Source: Bacteroidales bacterium (GTDB taxonomy: Bacteria; Bacteroidota; Bacteroidia; Bacteroidales; Bacteroidaceae). From it: a stretch of DNA of 64,000 nt. Location of the stretch: NCBI GenBank assembly GCA_004557035.1, contig SFFB01000010.1, forward strand, positions 1 through 64,000, in the 5' to 3' direction. Each line of letters opens with the position of its first letter. The first letter of the stretch is position 1. The notes beneath the pieces were generated by a model. That model was not told the DNA's origin and did not search any database. It saw nothing but the letters and a program-made list of their open reading frames with translations. The position numbers and the translations under genes are program-made. Below are positions 59,143 through 64,000 of this stretch, piece after piece.

Positions 59143-61266
59143 TCACTCCTCGGTGGCTTTTTCGCGCTCCTCACGAAGACACTCGGCGGCCAGTTGCTTG
59201 AGTCGTTGCCGCGCCGGTTTGCCTGTTTCGGTGAGAGGCAGTCGGTCGACGGCGAAAAAGTGACGTGGTCGTTCCAGTCGGTCGAGATGGGTGTCGCAAA
59301 GCCTTTTCCACCAAGTCTCGTCGTGCTCGCCGTCGGCCTCATAAACCAATGTTACGGCCTCGCCAAGCCTCACGTCGGGCACAGCCGTGACGGCTAGCGG
59401 CAGAGCCGTAAAGGCCAGTTGGCTTTCGAGCCTTTCGGCCTGAATTTTGATGCCTCCCGAACAAATCACGTTGTCTCGTCGGCCGCGTATGACAAACCGT
59501 CCGTTGGGCAAGATGGTGGCCAGGTCGTTGGTCACAAGGCGCCTGCCGCCCGTGGCCGGGTCGGTGATGACGAGCCGGCCTTCGTCGTCGGTCTCTATGC
59601 CTACGCCTTCGAGCGGCGTGTAGGCGTCGTCGGCTTCGGGGCCGTTGAGGCGTCGCAGGGCGATGTGCGAGAGCGTCTCGGTCATGCCGTAGGTGCTCCA
59701 CACGGCTCCTGGCCACGACCGTAAAGCCTCGGCTAAGGCAGGATTTATGGCTCCGCCGCCGATGATGAGTTGGCTGACGTGTTTGAGCCTATCGGCCTCG
59801 CGCGCCACTTGCAGAGTCTCCCACACTTGATGGGGCGTGAGAGCGGCAAATGTTGGCGAGACGTGCAGGTCGGCAAAGGGATGGGCCGAAGGAGGCACGC
59901 TGACCAGGCGCAGCCCTGAGGTGAAGGCTCTCACGGCCATCATCTTGCCGGCAATGTATTGCAACGGCAGGCAGAGCAGGGCCGTGTCGCCGGCTTGAAG
60001 GCCCAGTGTCTTGACGGTGCGGCGCGCACTGGCGGCCATATGGCTTTTCTTCACCTCCAACGTCTTGGGCTCTCCCGTCGAGCCCGAAGTCTTCACCGTC
60101 ATGGTCTCTGACTCACCCAGCCATTCCCGCTCGAAGGCTTGAACTTCTTGCCTGAAACGGCGCATTGGCTCGGGTTTGTTCCAGAGCAGGTCGCCTTCGA
60201 GACTCATTGTGGTGAAAGGGAAGTTGGCGACAAAAAGGCCTCCCGTGCCCAGTCCCTGAACTTCGGGCATCGGTCGGGTGGGGCAGTGGTATTTGTCGGC
60301 TATGGCCGAGGTCCATTGCGCAATGGCGTTGAGTCCCACGTTGCTTTCGAGGGCACTTGTCACCCAGTTGGGAATGTCGATTCCGGCGGCCAGTTCCATC
60401 CATTCCTCACATCCGCTCAGTCCGCCGTGGAGCGAGGGCTTCAAGATGATGTATTGCGGGCGTATGGTCTCAAGCAGCCGGCGCTTCTCGGCGGGGGCGT
60501 TGATGCCGATGAGTTCTTCGTCGAGTGCGATGGCTATGGGCGTCTGCCGGCACATTCGCCCCATTTCGTCCCACTGTCCGGCTCGAATGGGTTGCTCAAT
60601 GCTGTGGATGCCAAAGGCGGCAAGTCGCTCGAGTTTGTGCATAGCTTCGTCGGGACGAAAGGCCCCGTTGGCGTCGACACGCAGTTCCATCTCTTGCTCA
60701 CTGAAGCGCGAGCGCAGACATTGGATGAGGCTCATCTCTTCTTCAAAGTCGATGGCCCCGATTTTAAGTTTGACACATCTGAACCCCTGATTGATTTTGT
60801 CTTCCATACGTGCCAGCATCTCGTCTCGCCGCCCCATCCACACCAGACCGTTGATGCGTATGGCCGTCTCGCCGCGCGTGTAGGGCGTGTCGAAAAGTGT
60901 GAGGAAGTCGCCGCCTTCAAGAGAGGCTTTGGCTGAGAGCAGGGCCGTCTCGATGCCGAAGGTGATGGAGGGGAAGGCTCTGAGCGACTCAAAATCCACT
61001 TGGCCGGTCGTCTCGAGACAATGACAGGCCTCCCTGAGCCGCTCGTCATAGTCGGGACCGGCGTCGCAAGAGAGGTCGGGCAGGGGAGCACATTCGCCCA
61101 GCCCCAGCAAACGGTGGCAGGCCGGCGAGGTGATGACCACATACCATAGCCGGCGCGTGAGATAGACGCCGCGAGAAGTGCCGGCAGGCTGCTTGAAGGC
61201 CAGTTCGCGGCATACGGCGCGCACGCGGAGCGGACGGGGAAGAAATGAAAAGTCGGTGAAAATCAT
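59143..61266 (-). CDS. Fused o-succinylbenzoate synthase and o-succinylbenzoate-CoA ligase (MenC-MenE)
   Basis: The 707-aa product would carry out two successive menaquinone steps. Residues 1 to about 340 are MenC, an enolase-superfamily dehydratase: FRCVKLKIGAIDFEEEM supplies the catalytic Lys, MELRVDANGAF the first metal Asp, and IEQPI and ALDEELIG further ligands. Residues about 360-707 are MenE, an adenylate-forming ligase with TSGSTGEPKTLEV, YGMTETLSHIALR, RFVIRGRRDNVICSGGIK and the C-terminal Lys in LTETGKPARQRL. The join (LLWNKPEPMRRFRQEV) lacks the usual MenE start. The start at 61266 (MIFTDFSFLPRPLRV) fits MenC. Confidence 0.92.
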   Translation of the reverse strand: MIFTDFSFLPRPLRVRAVCRELAFKQPAGTSRGVYLTRRLWYVVITSPACHRLLGLGECAPLPDLSCDAGPDYDERLREACHCLETTGQVDFESLRAFPSITFGIETALLSAKASLEGGDFLTLFDTPYTRGETAIRINGLVWMGRRDEMLARMEDKINQGFRCVKLKIGAIDFEEEMSLIQCLRSRFSEQEMELRVDANGAFRPDEAMHKLERLAAFGIHSIEQPIRAGQWDEMGRMCRQTPIAIALDEELIGINAPAEKRRLLETIRPQYIILKPSLHGGLSGCEEWMELAAGIDIPNWVTSALESNVGLNAIAQWTSAIADKYHCPTRPMPEVQGLGTGGLFVANFPFTTMSLEGDLLWNKPEPMRRFRQEVQAFEREWLGESETMTVKTSGSTGEPKTLEVKKSHMAASARRTVKTLGLQAGDTALLCLPLQYIAGKMMAVRAFTSGLRLVSVPPSAHPFADLHVSPTFAALTPHQVWETLQVAREADRLKHVSQLIIGGGAINPALAEALRSWPGAVWSTYGMTETLSHIALRRLNGPEADDAYTPLEGVGIETDDEGRLVITDPATGGRRLVTNDLATILPNGRFVIRGRRDNVICSGGIKIQAERLESQLAFTALPLAVTAVPDVRLGEAVTLVYEADGEHDETWWKRLCDTHLDRLERPRHFFAVDRLPLTETGKPARQRLKQLAAECLREEREKATEE

Positions 61267-61434
61267 AGTGAAGCAATGTGTTGGCCCGAAAACATTCGAC
61301 GGGCAGACTCGTTGGTTTGCAGCGGATGCAGGCAAGTAGTTTTTCACCACAAAATTACGGCTTTTGGCCGGCTTCCCGCCATCCCGAACCGTCAATAATC
61401 GACGTGGCGGCCCTGCATTGTGTGCAAAAGCGTG

Positions 61435-61442
61435 TAACTTTG
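61435..61442 (+). promoter_or_regulatory. Promoter of rmuC (TAACTTTG)
   Basis: TAACTTTG ends 27 bases before the rmuC ATG. The -33 match is weak. Confidence 0.5.
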
Positions 61443-61469
61443 TGGTCAAAACCATAAAACAGCAACAAA

Positions 61470-62849
61470 ATGATGACAGTGATAGCCGCCGTGGGCGGTG
61501 TGACGGTTGGCGCTGCCTTGAGTTGGCTCTATTGGCGCGGCCGACAGAGTGGGCGAGAGGCCGAGGTGACACTTTTGACCCGCCAACTCCAAGAGGCCAA
61601 GGCCGAGGCCGAACAGGCCGGAGAGAAAGCACGGCGCGAAGGTGAGCAGTATGGGCGCTTGGCGCTCGAAGCCCAAGAGAAGGCCCATCAGGCAGCTCTC
61701 GACGCTCTCGAAAACCGCCACCGCGAAATCGTGGCCGCCGTGGAGCAGCGATGGCAAGAGATGATGGCCAAAGTCACGGCCGAGATGAGCGTCAAGACTG
61801 AGGCCATGCTCAAGGCGCGACAAAAGGAATTTTCTGACTACAGCACCTCCAGCATCGAGAGCCTCATGAAGCCGCTTGGCGAAACGATGGCCCAAATGCA
61901 GCAAGCCATGCTCGACGCCGCCAAAGAGCAGTCGCGCCTGGGCGGAGAGATGAAGGCCGGCGTGGAGAGCGTGATGAAGCAGAGTGAAGCAGCCCGGCGC
62001 AGTGCCGACGAATTGGCGCGCGTGTTCAGACAAGGCAGCCGTGTGCAGGGCGAGTGGGGCGAAGTGGTGCTCGACGAGTTGCTCCAAGCCGGTGGCCTCA
62101 CGCGAGGCGTGCACTACGACACGCAGGCAGTCATTCGCCATGCCGACGGCACCACCGTGAAGAGCGAAGAAGGCCGGCGGCTCAGACCCGATGTCATCTT
62201 GCATCTCGACAAGACCCGCGACGTGGTGATTGACTCCAAAGTCTCACTGACGGCCTTCCTCGACTATCTCAATGCCACCGATGAGGCCCTGCGCAACCGC
62301 GCCCTGCGGCAACACGTGGAGAGTCTGCAAAAACACGTCAAGGAGTTGGCCGCCAAAGACTATTCGAGCTACATCCGGCCGCCAAAGGTCGCCATGAACT
62401 ATGTGATTATGTTTGTCCCCAACTCGGGTGCGCTATGGACTGCCCTCACGGCCCAGCCCGACTTGTGGCGCCGCGCTATGGAGCAGGGTGTGTTCATCGC
62501 CGACGAGCAGACGCTCTATGCGGCCCTGCGCATCGTGAGCCTCACGTGGACCCAAATTGCCCAGGTGAGCAATCACGAGCGCGTCTTTGCCCTCGCCGGG
62601 GAAATGCTCGACCGCGTGGGACAATTCGTCAAGAAATACAAGGCCGTGGGCAAGGCGCTCGAGGCTGCCGCCAAGGCTTACGACGACGGCGACCGCAAGC
62701 TCGGCGATACGGGACAGAGCATCGTTCAGACCTGCCGCAAACTCCAGCGACTCGGTGCACGCGAAAGCGACCGCAATCCCCTGCCGCCGCTCACCGAGGC
62801 CGAACAGGCGGAGACTATGACCCAATTGCCCGAAACCGATGCCTTTTGA
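61470..62849 (+). CDS. rmuC: DNA recombination protein RmuC
   Basis: The 459-aa product has an N-terminal membrane anchor (MMTVIAAVGGVTVGAALSWLY). A long coiled coil (about 25-180) is rich in Glu, Ala, Lys and Gln. The RmuC nuclease-like domain follows (about 190-400), with QGEWGEVVLDELLQAGGL, LRPDVILHLDKTRDVVIDSKVSL and YVIMFVPN. E. coli RmuC limits inversion of short inverted repeats; the domain resembles PD-(D/E)XK nucleases. It is divergent from the menaquinone gene and ends before a terminator at 62926. Confidence 0.94.
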   Translation: MMTVIAAVGGVTVGAALSWLYWRGRQSGREAEVTLLTRQLQEAKAEAEQAGEKARREGEQYGRLALEAQEKAHQAALDALENRHREIVAAVEQRWQEMMAKVTAEMSVKTEAMLKARQKEFSDYSTSSIESLMKPLGETMAQMQQAMLDAAKEQSRLGGEMKAGVESVMKQSEAARRSADELARVFRQGSRVQGEWGEVVLDELLQAGGLTRGVHYDTQAVIRHADGTTVKSEEGRRLRPDVILHLDKTRDVVIDSKVSLTAFLDYLNATDEALRNRALRQHVESLQKHVKELAAKDYSSYIRPPKVAMNYVIMFVPNSGALWTALTAQPDLWRRAMEQGVFIADEQTLYAALRIVSLTWTQIAQVSNHERVFALAGEMLDRVGQFVKKYKAVGKALEAAAKAYDDGDRKLGDTGQSIVQTCRKLQRLGARESDRNPLPPLTEAEQAETMTQLPETDAF

Positions 62850-62881
62850 CCCCTCGGCTTTGCCGCCCAGTCATCGCGCCC

Positions 62882-62912
62882 TATACATATTATATATATA
62901 CGCGCGCGAGAG
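62882..62912. repeat. CGCG/TATA alternating element, inverted copy
   Basis: TATTATATATATACGCGCGC then GAGAG is the reverse complement, with small length changes, of the element at 52051-52080. It lies just after the rmuC stop. Confidence 0.5.
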
Positions 62913-62925
62913 CCAATCCGTATTA

Positions 62926-62970
62926 CGCCTTTCAGCAGGATGGGACTCCATCTTTCTGAAAGGCGCTTGT
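62926..62970 (+). terminator. Terminator of rmuC
   Basis: CGCCTTTCAG (62926-62935) and CTGAAAGGCG (62956-62965) form a perfect 10-bp stem, followed by CTTGTTTTTGC. Confidence 0.82.
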
Positions 62971-63069
62971 TTTTGCATAAAAATAATCTGTTTGTTACTT
63001 TTATATCTCAAAAATCTACTCATTTGAGATTTTTCTTGATAAAAATTATACAAATTGAAAGTAAATGAC

Positions 63070-63077
63070 TAATTTTG
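63070..63077 (+). promoter_or_regulatory. Promoter of gltB (TAATTTTG)
   Basis: TAATTTTG fits TAnnTTTG. Transcription would begin near 63083, leaving a leader of about 135 GC-rich bases. In that leader CGGCAAC (about 63125) can pair with GTTGCCG (about 63162), giving a stem. No known riboswitch was recognised. Confidence 0.5.
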
Positions 63078-63217
63078 CATTCAATAAACTTGAAAAGAGA
63101 CACTCGGCTTAGGCGCGACGCCACGGCAACGTGCGCAGCCTTCCGGTCACACGGCACCGTGTTGCCGGGGTCGCTGTCGGGCTTCTCTGAAAGCAATCTG
63201 TCAAATCTATTGAACTG

Positions 63218-64000
63218 ATGAAATCTTTTCACCCGAACGAAACACAAGGGCTCTACACGCCCGCGAACGAGCACGATGCTTGTGGTGTCGGCATGATTGT
63301 CAACGTGCACGGCAACAAGTCGCACGAACTGGTGGATGCCGCACTCAAGGTGTTGGAAAACATGCAGCATCGTGGCGCTGAAGGCGCAGACAACAAAACC
63401 GGTGACGGCGCAGGCATCATGCTTCAAATTCCACACGAGTTTATCTTGTTGCAAGGCATTCCTGTGCCTGAGAAAGGCAAATACGGCACCGGCCTCGTCT
63501 TTCTTCCCAAAGATGAAAAAGAGCAGCAGAGCATTCTCAGTGTGATGATTGAAGAGATTGAGCGCGAGGGACTCACTTTGATGCACATGCGCAACGTACC
63601 CGTCAACTCCGACATCCTGGGGCAGGACGCACGCGACGCTGAGCCCGACATCCGCCAAATCTTTGTCACGCCCGGCGAAAACACCGACGTGGAACATCTT
63701 GAGCGTCTGCTCTACGTCATCCGCAAGAAAATCGAAAAGCGAATAAGCCATAAGGATTTCTACATCGTTTCGCTTTCGTCCAAGAATATTGTCTATAAGG
63801 GTATGCTCACTTCGCGGCAGTTGCGCGAGTATTATCCCGACCTCACCCAGCCATATTTCACCAGCGGACTCGCCGTGGTGCACTCACGCTTCTCCACCAA
63901 CACCTTCCCCACGTGGAGCCTGGCACAGCCCTTCCGCCTTTTGGCTCACAACGGAGAGATTAACACCATCCGTGGCAATAGGGGATGGATGGAGGCGCGT
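63218..64000 (+). CDS. gltB: Glutamate synthase large subunit, N-terminal part (gene continues past window)
   Basis: The first 261 codons are present. The product starts MKSFHPNETQGLYTPANEHD followed by ACGVGMIV. Cys22 would be the N-terminal nucleophile of the class II glutamine amidotransferase after removal of a 21-residue propeptide. NMQHRGAEGADNKTGDGAGI and VVHSRFSTNTFPTWSLAQPF are hallmarks of GltB. The synthase and FMN/Fe-S domains lie outside the window. It turns glutamine and 2-oxoglutarate into two glutamates. Its small-subunit partner could be encoded downstream or be the GltD-like fusion at 9462. Confidence 0.95.
   Translation, partial: MKSFHPNETQGLYTPANEHDACGVGMIVNVHGNKSHELVDAALKVLENMQHRGAEGADNKTGDGAGIMLQIPHEFILLQGIPVPEKGKYGTGLVFLPKDEKEQQSILSVMIEEIEREGLTLMHMRNVPVNSDILGQDARDAEPDIRQIFVTPGENTDVEHLERLLYVIRKKIEKRISHKDFYIVSLSSKNIVYKGMLTSRQLREYYPDLTQPYFTSGLAVVHSRFSTNTFPTWSLAQPFRLLAHNGEINTIRGNRGWMEAR

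Larger units (their letters stand above)
62850..63217. other. Intergenic region before gltB
   Basis: These 368 bases hold the inverted CGCG/TATA element (62882-62912), the rmuC terminator (62926-62970), an AT-rich stretch, the gltB promoter (63070-63077) and a GC-rich leader. Confidence 0.6.

Noticed and set aside
61267..61632. A 122-residue upstream extension of the MenC-MenE protein
   Set aside because: The frame is open, but the peptide is Arg/Pro/Ser-rich, overlaps the divergent rmuC start and is absent from MenC; ATG 61266 gives the normal MenC start.

Overview
The window looks like chromosomal DNA of a Bacteroidales bacterium, most like a Prevotellaceae member. This is inferred from four things. 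Many genes have promoters of the Bacteroidetes form TTTG-N19/20-TAnnTTTG. Several families are largely confined to the phylum (DUF4827, DUF4290, DUF4199, DUF6048, DUF6452 and a type IX secretion 'plug' protein). MurA carries Asp in place of the catalytic Cys. The gene order tsaB-DUF4290-murA-rimM-dxr-rseP also fits. The body is GC-rich with a strong GC bias at third codon positions, which opens many long antisense reading frames; I treated these as shadows. The first ~600 bases are visibly AT-richer and hold decayed gene fragments.

Layout. 1-625: remnants of an AAA-ATPase gene, a C-terminal scrap of another protein, and a 103-bp element with terminal inverted repeats. 860-7775 (mostly +): pheT, a YebC regulator, a small lipoprotein (-), a Cys-motif protein coupled to a glycosyltransferase, a stand-alone AICAR formyltransferase and a small basic protein. 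7886-11807: a secreted His/Tyr/Arg-rich protein (-), a 46-aa gene with its own promoter and terminator, and a fused NfnA/NfnB-like (GltD-type) oxidoreductase (-). 12520-14934: two identical tRNA-Lys(CTT) genes and a PIF1-type helicase. 15059-21641 (-): a seven-gene housekeeping operon. 21642-22919: a repeat-rich gene-free stretch. 22920-27277 (+): GH29 fucosidase, T9SS plug protein, 2-hydroxyacid dehydrogenase and a TRIC-family channel. 27779-50557: an uninterrupted minus-strand run with rubrerythrin, a ROK kinase, a polysaccharide export lipoprotein, a glycogen set (GH57, GT4, debranching enzyme), a Crp-family regulator, ApbE, MntP, envelope proteins, a GT2 enzyme, carB-carA, a PurF-type amidotransferase, an MscS channel and an MFS transporter. 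51185-53697 (+): map-tsaD-cinA. 53809-58667 (-): citrate synthase, isocitrate dehydrogenase and aconitase. 59143-61266 (-): a fused MenC-MenE protein. 61470-62849 (+): rmuC. 63218-end (+): the 5' part of gltB.

How the genes connect. Aconitase, isocitrate dehydrogenase and citrate synthase make 2-oxoglutarate, which GltB (and possibly the GltD-like fusion) would use for glutamate. The PurF-type enzyme, CarA and CarB form a glutamine-consuming nucleotide-precursor operon, and the AICAR formyltransferase serves the same purine route. GH57, GT4 and the debranching enzyme form a glycogen or alpha-glucan unit. TsaB and TsaD are parts of the tRNA t6A machinery.

The least explained material is intergenic. 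I see at least four short repeat families: (1) a ~120-bp unit made of a promoter-like TAnnTTTG, a terminator-like hairpin whose stem changes in a compensated way, and a conserved TAAGGACAG / TTTTCTGCGATA tail (four full copies and one partial); (2) ~85-90-bp promoter-bearing units with the core TTGCACTAACTTTG; (3) a 235-bp REP-like composite palindrome; (4) short alternating TATATA / CGCGCG elements ending in AGGAGTG or AGGTGTG. Coordinates come from reading by eye. No database search was possible.
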